Part shown: positions 40,501 through 54,300 of the stretch, one piece after another | How the letters are laid out: each line of letters begins with the position of its first letter | Numbering within the stretch: the stretch's first letter is position 1 | NCBI RefSeq assembly: GCF_024713945.1 | Contig: NC_134680.1 | Span: 5,019,501-5,083,500, forward strand | DNA: 64,000 nucleotides | Origin: Dermatophagoides farinae | Lineage: Eukaryota > Arthropoda > Arachnida > Sarcoptiformes > Pyroglyphidae | Direction: 5' to 3' | The notes under the pieces: model-generated | What the model saw: the letters and a program-made list of their open reading frames with translations, nothing else | Told to the model about the DNA's origin: nothing | Database searches by the model: none | Position numbers and translations under genes: made by a program

Positions 40501-42318
40501 CCATAGCCCAAAAAAAGAATAAATCATCAATATACTGTCTATATTGAGGTACAAGAAAAAAAACACGTCAAGAATATTCATAAAAACAAAAAAAAAGAAA
40601 AGAAAAGAATGGACAACGATCAAATGACAACAACCGGAAGAACAAACAAACACGGCAAAATAAACATTGAAGAAGATGATGATCTGGTTATAATAAAATT
40701 CATTCGCTCTCACTCTCCATGTTTTTGTTTTTGTTTGATATGGAAATTGTTTGTCAAAAAAAAACGTTAGTGTCTCTCAATGCAAGTATTGAAATTTCAA
40801 TTTCATTCAATTCAGCAATTCTTTCATGTCATAATAATTATCGTTTGAATGAAAATCTAATCAAATTAGATCATTAGATTTCAATTTGAATCATTTGGTG
40901 TGATTCCAATCATTCTCAATTGATCATAATTATTCACATTACATACATATTCATCATGATCATTTGGGCAGCCAGAAAAAAAATCCAGTATATATTTCAT
41001 CACCTGAATGTACAATTGTGCCATTGCATTTCATTATTGAATATTCTTGTTGAAGAAGTGATCCTAGTTTTTTTGTAAACAGAGACATAAACACAAACAC
41101 ACACACACAAAAAAAAATAGTTTGAAATTTTTGAATAACAAAACGAAAACAAAATGAGAAAAAAAAATCTCAACTTTTTCTATTTGTTCGGCTGTCAAAC
41201 AATAGTTTTTGTTTGTTTGTATGTTTTTTTTTGTTCATTCGAAAAAAAGTTGAATTCTCATCATTTTTTATGATGATGATGATGAATGACGTAATAATGA
41301 TGATGATGATGATGATGATGATCGACCCAAGGGTCTAGGTGATGTTGTCAGCTAGACAAGCTATTGCCAAACTGTGGTCCTCGACCCATCGACAGATTCG
41401 CGAGCAAAATTTTACTGCTAACACTAATTCGCTGCCGAAAAAGTTTGGGAAACGCTGAACTAGCCACTAACAACAACAATGGCCTAAATAATAATAATGA
41501 AAAGTTTTTTATGATTCGGTTTTTTTTCTGGTTGTTGTTTTTTTTAGTGTTGTTCTTTCCACCAACACCAACACCACCACCACCACCATCAGCATCATCA
41601 TCATACCCAAGTATTTATCAATCTAATTGCAAATTAACAACAAAAATATGGTTCAAAATTTTTTTTTTTTAATTTCGCTATGATGATTTGATGTATTTGT
41701 GCGTCATTCACATACAGTGTGTGTGTGTGTCTGTGCATGTTACGTAATTGTCGTTTATCATGGTTCGATGAATTTGATGAATGAATGTGAAATTTTATAT
41801 TATGTGATACGGTATTTCATGGAATGAATTTTTTTTTTTTTTTTTTGGGTAGATTCCAAGGTTCTCATCCGCATTCTCATTGGTGGTGATTTTGATTTGA
41901 TTGAAAAATTATTATTCAACAATTTTTATCCAATTATAATGATAATAAGAAATGATGATGATGATGATAATATTTTTTCGATTCCAACTTTGGAAAAAAA
42001 ACTGATGATAATTCAATCGAGAGATAGACCAAAAAAAAATGGAAAAAAATTTCATCATATAAACATATTAAAAGGTTAAAAAGTGATTGATGTGTCTATA
42101 AAAAACATACAAATACACACAATGATCATTATATATTATCAATGTTTTGACATCAAAAAAAACACCCACTTACATAAAAAAAGAGAGAACGAATTGTCAA
42201 GATATATGTGGCCTAAAAATAAAATGTCAAATCTAGAGCCATATGTCATTCATATGAAATAATAATAAATAAATAATAAATGTGTTGAATTTGAACAATA
42301 CAATCAAACACTCATACA

Positions 42319-42352
<34 letters not shown>

Positions 42353-45300
42353 GAAATAGAGAGAAAGACAAAAAGAGATAGAGATGAAGAATTGAATGAA
42401 TTTCTAAAGAATCGAATCGATAAAAAAAAAAGTTTTATTCAAATCTGATTCTTTTTTCACATTTTTTTTTATTTGTGACAAAATCAAATTGTTGAATTCT
42501 GAGTGTGAGGGTGATAGAGAGAGAGAGGGAAGTAGAGACAATCAAACCATCATCAAACACGACTATGACAATCTTTTTCTGATTAAAGAAAAAATTGATT
42601 CATTTTTTTTTATTTGTCTCTGATACAAATGTGTTTTTGCATGTGCGTGTGATGATGATGATGATGATGATGATGGGTGTTTTTTTTACCAATAATTCCT
42701 TGTGATTGTTCTGGGAATTTTTCTTTGGAAAACTTTTTCCGAAGAACTTTTCCAATAAAGGTGAAATTGTCAAAAAAAAAAAAAAAAATGAATTTCGATT
42801 CAAGTGTTGAACTTTCTTCTGGAACGGAATCGTTCGTAAATAGTATTAGGTTAACGTCTGTATTTTGATTTGGAAATTTTGCAAAAAAAAACATTTGTCA
42901 ATAAGAAAAAAACCACAACAACAAAGAATACACATCCAAGCCATATACCATTGTATAGATGGAATATTCTGTTCATTTTTTTTCTGTTTGTTTCGCTTGA
43001 ATGATTATAATTGAATGATGATGTATTATACATTGTTGTACTACTAATAATAATAATAATGAAAACCGATTCGATTTCCAAATCAAATTCCGAATGAATA
43101 AATGGTCAATGATCCACAAAATGATTGAATGAATGAATAGATGGAAATTTTGTGTAAAAAATAAAAAAAAAAATAATCGCCATCATCCTCTTATATTGAG
43201 CGAGTGCAACCAAGATTGATACAAAAGTTAGCAATTGAACATTTAATTCCATATTTTGTGATTTCAAATAAGACGATTTCCATTTGAATATAATAACTTT
43301 TCAACCAAATTTTTTGTACATTGTATGAATTGTATAACTATTTTTGTAATCCATAAAAAATGGATCAAAAATGATTATATCAAAAAAAAAGAACAGTAGG
43401 CAAAAAGAATAAAGATGCACACACACACACACACAATCCACTTTGTTTAACAGTATTAACCCTATGGTTATATACTGTTAGCCTAATTTTAATAATAATG
43501 ATGATGATGATGATTAAACCAATGTATATATACATTAGACACAACAAAAATCATCATCATCACCAATATTACATTTCAATGATGATAATGATGATTACAT
43601 TTGTCCGATGAATATTATCCATTAATGATAATGGCATTAAATGTAAAAAAAACAAAGAAAAAAATGTTGATTAACACCTATCGGTATTGTTGGGCAAGAA
43701 ATTTGTTGCTGTGAATAAAATCTAAATGATAATGATGATGATGAGAAAGTAATGAGTTGAAAAATTTCATTATCATCAAGATCATTTGTTGAAATTAAAT
43801 TCAGAAACAAAAATGACACCAAAAAAATAAATTCTGTGTCAAAATCATTCAGGGATGAAAAGGAATTTAATATTTTTTTTTTGTTACGCAATCAAAATGG
43901 AAACATTGTCTTATCGACAATATCATATCATCATCATCATCATCATCATCAGGATTGACAGTTTTGTCACTTTTGACATTTTTTTTTGCAATAGTTCACA
44001 GCAGCAGCAGAAGCGAAAAAAGCTTTTAAATTTTAACGAAATTTTTTTAAAAATTAAATCAAAAAATTTGATAAATTAATATCATTATTTATTTAGGCTA
44101 AAGAATCTGTTGTTGTTCCAAAACAACAAAACAAAACCAGAGGAAACGAAATCCAATTTAATTTTAATCATAAATAATTTTTTGATGAGATGAAAAAAAA
44201 ACGGTCAAACTAAAAATTTGATTAATAGCTGAACATATGTGGGTAGGCGTCATGGAAAGAGGGTGTATTCTACATTGAATTTCAAATGAAAAAAAAAAAT
44301 TTTTTTTATTGGATTTCTCTTCCCTTACATTTTTTCTCCACATATGACCAAACCTAAACCAAACAAACAACAACGGAGAAAAAACATTTATCAAATGTCA
44401 TCATTTTTGTCATTGGAATTTTATTTTATTCGGCGCTTCTTTGTCGATATGAACAAATTTGAAATGACCCAAAAAATATTTTTTTTTTTGCTTGTCAAAT
44501 GTAATTTTGATCTGATTTTTTTTTAAATAACAGCCAAATAAATAAAATGGAACAATTAATGGATGGTAGTGGAAAAAATAAAAAACAACAACGAAAACCA
44601 TCACCATTGTTACGTGCACGTACATTACCGGCAATTATAACACCGGCATTGAATATATTGAATGCACAATTACAACAACAACAACAACAACCATTGATAC
44701 CACAAACGATTATCAATCAAGATTATCATCATCATCAATCAATAATTGGTGATCATAATAATGATTTGAATGGCCATAATCATCATTATCATCATTGTCA
44801 TCATCATCATCATCATCATAATGATAATCAATCGGGTAAGTTTTTTATTTGGCATTAAATGCGATATATACAATTTATGATGATATTACAGCTAAAAGTT
44901 TATTTTCAAGTTTTCTTTGTGACATACATATATAATACATAAATATTATTTTTTTTAAACACTAGATTCAATGGCAAAAAAAAAACTTTTCAAAAATCCA
45001 GGCATTAAAAGTGTTAATAGAAAAATTTGGAAGATTTATCGGTAGAAATAGGAGAGAGAAAAAAATTTTGATTAAATTTTGCATTTTTTTTTCTCCCCAA
45101 AAACGCTAGGTTTCTATGATGATTGAAAAATTTGAAATTTAAATTTTAGCACATTAAAAAAAAGAGAGAAAAGAAAAATTTTCTTGACACTTACACACAC
45201 ACACACACACACAAATACACACATGACAAATAGGCAAATCAAGTTTTTTTTTGTTTATTTATTTATACTGTCATTTTCGTTTGATCGGATTTAAATCATC

Positions 45301-48300
45301 TTAACATCATCATCATCATCACCATAATTCATCTTCAAAAAAAAAAAAAAAAATTTTGACGAGGTGAATCGACTTACCGAATAAAGAAGAAATAGAGTGT
45401 GAAAGAAAAAGAATGAAAAATGAAAAATAAATATTTCCACTATTTTTTTTCCTCCCTACTTTATTGTCAATATATTCACATTATTATTACCCCTTGGAAC
45501 AAACAGAATAAGAATAGTCGTTCGTTTTTCAGAGTTCATCATTCGATCCCTGAAGCAAATATAAACATTCAAACACACATACACATACACATATTACATT
45601 AACACTTTTACTTCTATAAACATCTTTTGTCAAAGTGAAAAACTTCTCTCTCTCTCTCTCTCTCTCTGTATCTGATATTCACTGATGTGTATGTTATGAA
45701 TTGTAAATATTTACCTTGAATCACATAATTTTGAAAAGAAAAAAAAAATTAAAATTTAAAATATTTGTGTGTGTGTGTTTGTACCTACCTAAACTACACA
45801 ACGACAAGATGTCCATGTAGAGTTTCTTTTATATTATTATTTTTTTAAATACAAAATTCAATAATAAAATCTTGAAATAGTAGTAAAGTGTAAAGTTGAA
45901 AAGAAAAAAAAGACAAGACGACGAATGAATGATGAAATAATGATATAATAATCGATATATCGAATAATCGTTCATTTCCGTATTTTTTTTTTGCATTTAG
46001 GATCCACAACAACAACAACAACAAATGATAATGTTGGAGATTGTAATGATATACAATGTTGTTGTCATCATCATCATCAACAACAACAACAGCAACAATC
46101 GATGAATAATAATCAAAATTATTGTTTTAATGAGCTTATAGCGCCACCACACACACACCCACTAGCATTAGTGAAAACAACAACAACAACAACACAAGGC
46201 ATCATTACTACTACATCATCTAATACATCGTCAAACATAATGGTTACATTATCAAAATCATTACCAGTAAATAATAATAATGAAAATTATTTTCCATCAT
46301 CATCATTATCACCATTATCAACAGCAGCAGCAACAGCAACAACAACATATTGTTGTTGTAAATGTTGTTGTTGTTGTTGTATTTGTTGTCAAAATTGTGA
46401 ACAACAACAACAACCATCAAATTGTAATAATAATTGTAGTAATAATCATTCACCAAGACAATCTGTATCATCGAATTCATCGGCCGGTTCGGCTAAAGAA
46501 AGTTCCATGTAAGTATTTTTTTTGGAAAATTTTTTTAAAAAAATTTTTCCGCTTTAAAAATTCAAAAAATTCTCTGATAATATAGTGCAAATAAAGGAAC
46601 AAAAAATTCAGGCTTTCAAAAACTAACAAAATTATGGACAAATAATTATGGTCAACGAATATTGAATAATAATACAAATTATAGTGGTAATGGTGGTGGA
46701 TTCTGTCCAATGATCAATAATAATGGAAAAAATAATTATCTATTCGTTGGCCAGTCATCGAATGATTCATATAATCATCAGCAACAACAACAACAAAATC
46801 GTTCATGTTGGGCATGGACCGGTAGTGGTAAACAGATGAATAATGAATTAAATAATAATAATAATAATAAATCGAATATGAAACGAACCGGAAGTGTTGA
46901 TAGTTTATTGAGTGTTCATCATCAACAACAACAACAACAAGAGCAGTTACAGCAACAACAACAAGAAGAACAAGAAAATTTTAATCAAAATGATTGGAAT
47001 GATACAATTTCACCACCACCATCTTCATTACTTCCGTTCCAATCATTATCATCATCATCAAATTATTTGCTGCCAATGATAACAACAACACCATTTGGTG
47101 GTCATGGTCATCATCATCATCATCATTTACATTATCCACATCATCATCATTCGCCACAACAACAACAACAACAACAACAATGGTCAACATATCGATCATC
47201 ATCGAATGCATTTTTAACGACAACAACGACAAATAAAAAAATGAATAATAATAATGAACAATCATCATTATCATATTTACCGATTTGTTCATCACCGGAT
47301 AAACGTCATCTAAGTATTGATATTAATTCAACAATGATCCATACACCTGTAACAACAACTGGTATTAAAAAAAGTGAAAGAAAAAAATTGGAAAAATTAA
47401 GTAAATTTAATTTCGATCAACAAGGTATGTTATCGACATCAAAGTGTTAATATATAATTAACTCTAAGTTTCCGGTTTACAAAAAAAAAATAAACATTTT
47501 TCATTTTCTTTTCAGCATTATTTTCGGCTGTTGAAAATGAACATTTTGATCGTACACGTATGATCATTGAAACAACTAATGTTGATGTGAATAGTACGAA
47601 TTCGGATGGTTTTACAACATTAGATATTGCCACAATGTTGTTGAATTTACCATTAATTAAATATCTTCAATCATGTACTGCACGTGAAGGTGATCTTTGT
47701 AAGTGTAATAATAATTCAATACAATAATAATGAAAAATGAATTTGACTGTTCATTTTATTCATTCATCAGTTGGTAATAGACATAGCCGTGAAAGGCATC
47801 TACAATCATTATTATCTGAAGCTGAACGTTGTGTATATGATTTAACAGCTTGTTATCATCGTCAATCAATACAGCCAACAATTACCGGTGGTGGTCCATT
47901 ACTACCACCACAACCATTATCATCAGCTACAATAACCGGTACCGGTAATTTAAGTTCAGCATTAGTCAAGGTTTGGTGGGAAAAAAAACCGGAAAAAAAT
48001 TGACATAAAAAAATGACATACTATTTTTGTTTACCCAAAAAAAAAAAAAAAATATATAGGAAAAAGAACGACAAATTATGTTCTGGCAAAGACGTCTAAA
48101 ACTATTACAAAGGCTTAAAAAAGGATTCGATTTATTACGTAAGTCATCATCATGTATATATAATCATTATGTGTGTCTATTTTTGTGTGTTTGTAAATCA
48201 AATATATAACGTATATATTGTAATTAAAAATAAAAACAAAAAATAAACCTGACCACACACCCACAACATATGTAGATGACATTTTTTTTTTGATTTGTTC

Positions 48301-51300
48301 AAATGTCAAATGTCAAAATCACTGATGATATATGATATATATGATAATTATGGCTATTTTTCTATGTTCACAACTTAATTTTGTTTTTTTTTGTTTGAAG
48401 TATTTTATTTGTCAGTCAAAAATGATTATAATAATAATAATTCAATGATCCAATAAACGAGTGAAAAAAAATAAACACTGAGAGAGAGAAAGAGAGATAA
48501 ACAGACAGACATATGAATAATACCCACCCCACACACACACACACACACACGCATTATTATATAATCATAGAAATTTCTTTTCAATGCGACACTTTTTTTT
48601 GTTGAGTTTGGTTGGTGAATCTATTATTAATATTATGGTGATGATGATGATGATCATCATCATCATCATATGACATATATGTGAAAAACATACACACACA
48701 CACACACACACAAATAAAGTCTATCCAATATTTGAAAAGCTGGCATTTTCAGTAAAACATCCATTTTCCATTCATGATGATGGCAAACAAGCCACAACTA
48801 TAGATCCAGATGCAAAACAAAACAAAACAAAACAAAAAAAAACAAGAAAAGAAATTCTATGGAACACATTATTATGAGAGAAAAAAAAATCTTTTTTCTC
48901 GTTCATTCATTTCGTTATTGCTGTTGTGATCGTTATTGGTGCGCTTCGTATACCACCACCCACAAAAAAAAAACAAAAACAAACATCACAAAGAAGTTAA
49001 CTTTGACGTTAAAATTTCGACAGTTTCTTTTTCTCTTATTGTTGATATTGGCCAGATGTATTTATTGGACAAACAATGATGATGAAGATGATTGAGAAAA
49101 AAAAATTAAGAAAATGGAAAATAATGATGATGATGATATTGGCAAGAAGAATTCATTGAAACGATCCAAGATGATGATGACGATCTATATATTATATTGT
49201 AGTTTTCATTTTTTTTTTTATTCTGGATTGTATAAGTGATGAACTATTCAATCATTCGTATAATATTCGAATCGATTCTTTAGAATCGTCCCTCTCTTTT
49301 TCTAGCTACAACAACATTATATCATCATCATCAAAATCATTATTTAAAGAACACGAAAAAAGACAAAAAAACAACAAATTTTTTGTTTTTTGGTAAAAAG
49401 GAAAAACATCATCTAATTGATCAACGAAATATTTGGACATCTTTTTAGCACACCGGAAATTTTGTACAGCAAAAAAAACTACAAGGATTATGGTTTCACA
49501 TAATATCTTTTTACCACTCTCTCTTTCTCTATTCCATTACATCGAAAATATGAAATTATCTCAAATGTAATATTAAGGAAATGAGCAAATCAATAATGCA
49601 CTCTATACTAACCAAGTCAGACAGTAAGTCATCATCATCATCATCAACAAAAAAAAAGACATTAAAAGTAGAAATGTAAAAAAGTGGATTTTGTTTCGTT
49701 TCGTTCCAAAAAAAAAAAAAAAAATTTTTCGGTTAACTACTGTCACACACACACACACAAACTCGTAAAAACAGGGAAAAAAATTATTAGCCGTCAATAA
49801 CAAGCAAGTAAGCTAACGAAAAAAAAATGGAAACATTCATTCATTCATTCATTTTTTTGTGATATTAAAAATTAATATTATATTACCGTCAAAAACAAAA
49901 ATTATGAAACAAGAATTTTTTTTCTTCACGAACATGGTCAATATATGGCAATAAATGGAATTTTGTTTTTTTCTTCAACCAGCCAACCACCACCAATCAT
50001 ATTCTACCCATTATACTCAAAACATTCGATTCTATTTACACCCAAAATGCAATATCGAATTTCATTCATGATGATGATTCTTATTTCTATTTCATTTTTT
50101 TTTCATATTTTTTTTTCTCTCTCTCTCTCTCTTTCTCTCTTACACCCGAACTTTTTGGAACGAAATGAAATGATGAAATGAAAAAAAACGGCAATAATAT
50201 AAATGTATAGAACCACCACCACCTCCATTATCCGTACATGTACAGGTAGCCGGTGCAGAATGTCTGTTGGTAAATTATTATCCACCTATTCGATTGCAAC
50301 AAGATCATCGTCGTCAGATAATAACCAAATATAAAAGTATGTTTTTTTTGGCTTCTAAATATTAATTTTAATGGGCACGTTTTTATTCTCGTTGTATTTT
50401 TGTTCTCGTAATTGGACGTTTGATTGTCTTTAAATCCATACTGTAATTGAACTTCAAATAGTCGAATGGAGTTCAAATCAATTTGAAACGATAATTGGCT
50501 GTGTTGAAATGACAAACATGTGTGCTAAACATGAATTTCTTATCGAACGTTTAGAATCTGAACAATGTTATCAGGTACGAATCGCATCCGGTAATTGTAA
50601 AGGATATTCTGAATATTGTTATCCACTTATGAATCAATCTGTGCCATCAAGTAAGTAAATAATTTTAATAAATGCCTAATTAATTAATTGATTGATAAAT
50701 AATGATTGTTTCATTGTTATGATTTAGCATGGCGATCGATTGATAAAAAACATTCAAAAATTGAAGATCGTGTTCCACGTATCGATCAATTATTCGATCA
50801 GATTGTTGAATGGCGACAACAGCAACAACAACGACAACAACAACGTGATTATGTTGATAAAAGTATGTTTTATCAAACATTTTCAAATGCATAAATCGAT
50901 TAAATTGAATTGATGATTGGATAAATTGTAGGAAAATCAATCGAATTGGATCAAACATCATCATCATCATCATTGAATGTTGGATCCGGAATGATTGGTG
51001 GTATATCTACTTCAAGTACAGGTAGCAGTGGTGGAATACTTGGCGGAAATCTAGCTACTGCCACAACTACAATGACCACCACTAACACCGTTAGCAATAG
51101 CCTAGGTGTTGCAACATCTGGTTCACAGAAAAAAGTACGAAAAAGTATTCGAAATTTTTTCGGTTCGACTAGTAAATTTCAAAAAACAATGAAACGTGGT
51201 GCCATCTATCTAGCATCATTAGTATATAATGGAACGGATAAACGTGTTTTGGTTACGAATGAAGAAGTACTTCCTATCATTGAAATCGGTATTTCAATAT

Positions 51301-54300
51301 TATTATTCATGAAATGTAAAATTAATCTAAAATATTTATTCATTCATTTCATAGATGATTCATATCCTTCAACATTACAGAATGATTTTTATTGGCTACT
51401 GAAAATCACCTGTTGTACATGGGATGATGTAAAAATTTTTCGAAAAGAATTGGAAAAATCACAACAATCATCAACGGTTGCACAATTTCGAACGAAAATT
51501 CTTCTCGCTATTGAACAGATGCAAAATTCATTGGGCATTGTGGATCTTGGTAAAATATATTATAAACCATTACGTGATACCGAAGGAAGTGTTGTACTTT
51601 GTGCTATACGTTCCGTACCAGAACCAAAAATGATTAGTTGTCTATCGGTACGTTGGTTACCACTGGCAAAACTACAGAAACGTATAGCAGCAACAACAAC
51701 TAATATGTTTACATCGGAACGTGTTTCAGATTCGGGCATTTCTGTTACAGATATTGGTTCACCACCACCACGTCTTGTTGGTGACATTCTATTCGCTACG
51801 ATTGATGTATGTATAAATCGATGACAAACAAATTGATTAATTGAATTTTCTCCACATATTACTATTAGGAAATGATGCAATATCATCAGGCTTGTAATAG
51901 TCAACTTGATAAAGGTTTATATATTGCTTATGTAAAATTGAAATCATCAGTTGATATGATGTCAGTGGTAGTTGGACGTAGCCATCCAAATATATTACCA
52001 TTTGCAAAAATACGTGATAATCCACATGTATCACGACAGGAATGGGCAGCATTAAAAATGTGTCTTAAACCACGATCAAATAATCATCAACATCATCATG
52101 ATAATAACGATGATCAAATAACTGGAACATTGGATGAAAAAGATTCGGCCGGTGATGATGTGCAAACATGGAAACGATTAGTAACAAGTGTTAGTCAGTT
52201 ACATTTACAATTAGTCAATAGCAATCATAATCATCAGCAGCAGCAATCAGAATCGAAAGAAACAATATCCCGTAAAAGTAAAGAATCACATATCGGTGGT
52301 GCAGGTACATCATGTTCGCCAAATTTTCTTGCTGCACCAAACACAGCATCATCCGATACGATAAGCACTACGACACCATTATCATCACCAATGACACAAA
52401 CTGGACCCGGTTTTGTGGATAATTTTTTTCAATTAGCATGTCAACATCAAAATGAACAACAAAAGCAATCACAGGAAACGATGGTAAATGAAGAAAAATT
52501 CATCAAAACAAGAGAAGAGCAGCAACAACAACCATCCGAAGAAGAAGAATGTATGAAAAATGTACGAATTGAAAAACCAAATACTTTGCCGGTAAATCGA
52601 TTGGTTACAACGATGAAATCAAATCAACAATCATCAATAATTAAACCACAACGATTAACATTTGGTCAGAAAATGAATTTTCAACAATTAACAAAATTTT
52701 TACAGATTTTATCACATACTGCTGCACATTTTCTACAATCAATTGGTGTGGCCGAAGATCAACATCTTCAATCACATCGTATCTATACAGTTGAAATTAT
52801 TGAATTAGATGGCAATGTATCATTGATCTTATTATTACCGCCACCAGATGAGGTGTGTTCGGTAACACAATCAGATGTTGATATTAATTCACGTTGTGAT
52901 GATCTTTTATTTTTACCATTGAAAATATTTGAGTTAAGTAAGTTTGTTTTTGTAAATTTTTTTCTCTGAAAATTTATAAAAATTTTTTCAATAAAAAAAA
53001 TATAGTTCATATGAATACATATCAACGAAGATTCACTGGACAATATTGGCGGCTATCAGCACTGTTAGAATTGGATATTATTGCTGCACAACAAGCACAA
53101 CGAGAGGTAATTATAAATAACCCAATGAATTTTGTTTGTTTTTTTTTGAAATTCATTCGATTTTTTTTCAGGCATTCTCAAAAAGTGAAGTATCCGAAGC
53201 ACGTGCTCGATTGAATCAATTGTTGGAATTTCAAACACAATTAGATGAACATTGTCGATCGATGCGTTGGATAATGGATGTTGTTGCATATGCACGTGAT
53301 CGACAGATTAGTGCCGGCATTACATTGATACAGATTCAACATTGTCTTAGTTCGATTAATAAACAAATGTGGGATGATGATTCTGATGATGATCATATTA
53401 TCAATGATCATGATCATCGTGATAATCGTCGTTATAATTTTGGTCAATCGACAAACAATAGATCATCCAACATCAACAATAACAGCAACACCATCACTAG
53501 TGGCGATGGAATGGCAAATACAAAACTGGATTTTGTTACACCGAAAATTAATATTCAAAGTGAATGTAATTCAACACCATCATCACCACCAGCTGCAATT
53601 ATACCACCATTATCTATGATGGCAGCAATGGGACGACGTAAAAGTCGTGACGATTCTTATGTTGAACAACATCATCGTCAGCAGAATCATTTTAATAGTT
53701 TAGCACATCAACGTTTTCATCATAATTATCATGGTTGTCAGAATGGTAAACATCATGATGATCATGATCATGTTGTTGTTGATGATCCATATGATGATGA
53801 TCCAACATTGGATGTTGTCGTTACAATCGATGGACAGCCATTACAACAATCACCAAATGATGATGATGATGATAATGATGATTGTAAAACACCAACAAAT
53901 CATCATAATCATAATCAACAACATCGATCATCATCATTACAGCCATCATATTCATCATCAAATCAACGATCAATTATGGATGATAAATGTTGTTCCGATT
54001 ATAGTGAATCGGGTAATAATTCACCAGGATTAACCGTGATAGATGAAGCAAAAATTAATGTACGCCGTTGTCATTCAGCATCACGTTTACCATCATTATC
54101 ATCAACAACAGCAGCAATACCAGTGATAACTACAGGAATGGACGAACAAATTGATGGCCGACAATCGATTGATTCTGGTTCAACATCATTATATTCATCA
54201 CAACCATCAACAACAACCAATGTTAGTGAGCTACCTACACTAGCTATTTTAGTCAATAATAATAATAATAAAGAAAATGAATCACCAACGATTATTATTG

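Larger units (their letters stand above)
34536..44533 (+). other. 10-kb first intron of wake (inferred), repeat rich
   Basis: No nested gene was recognised on either strand. The interval holds many microsatellites, including (TG)12 at 39505-39528 and (CA)15 at 42321-42351, long poly(T) runs, and the hAT-like miniature element at 41357-41457. It is far longer than any other intron in the window (next: 2.1 kb at 48139-50210), which is where enhancers or alternative promoters would be expected. Confidence 0.55.
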
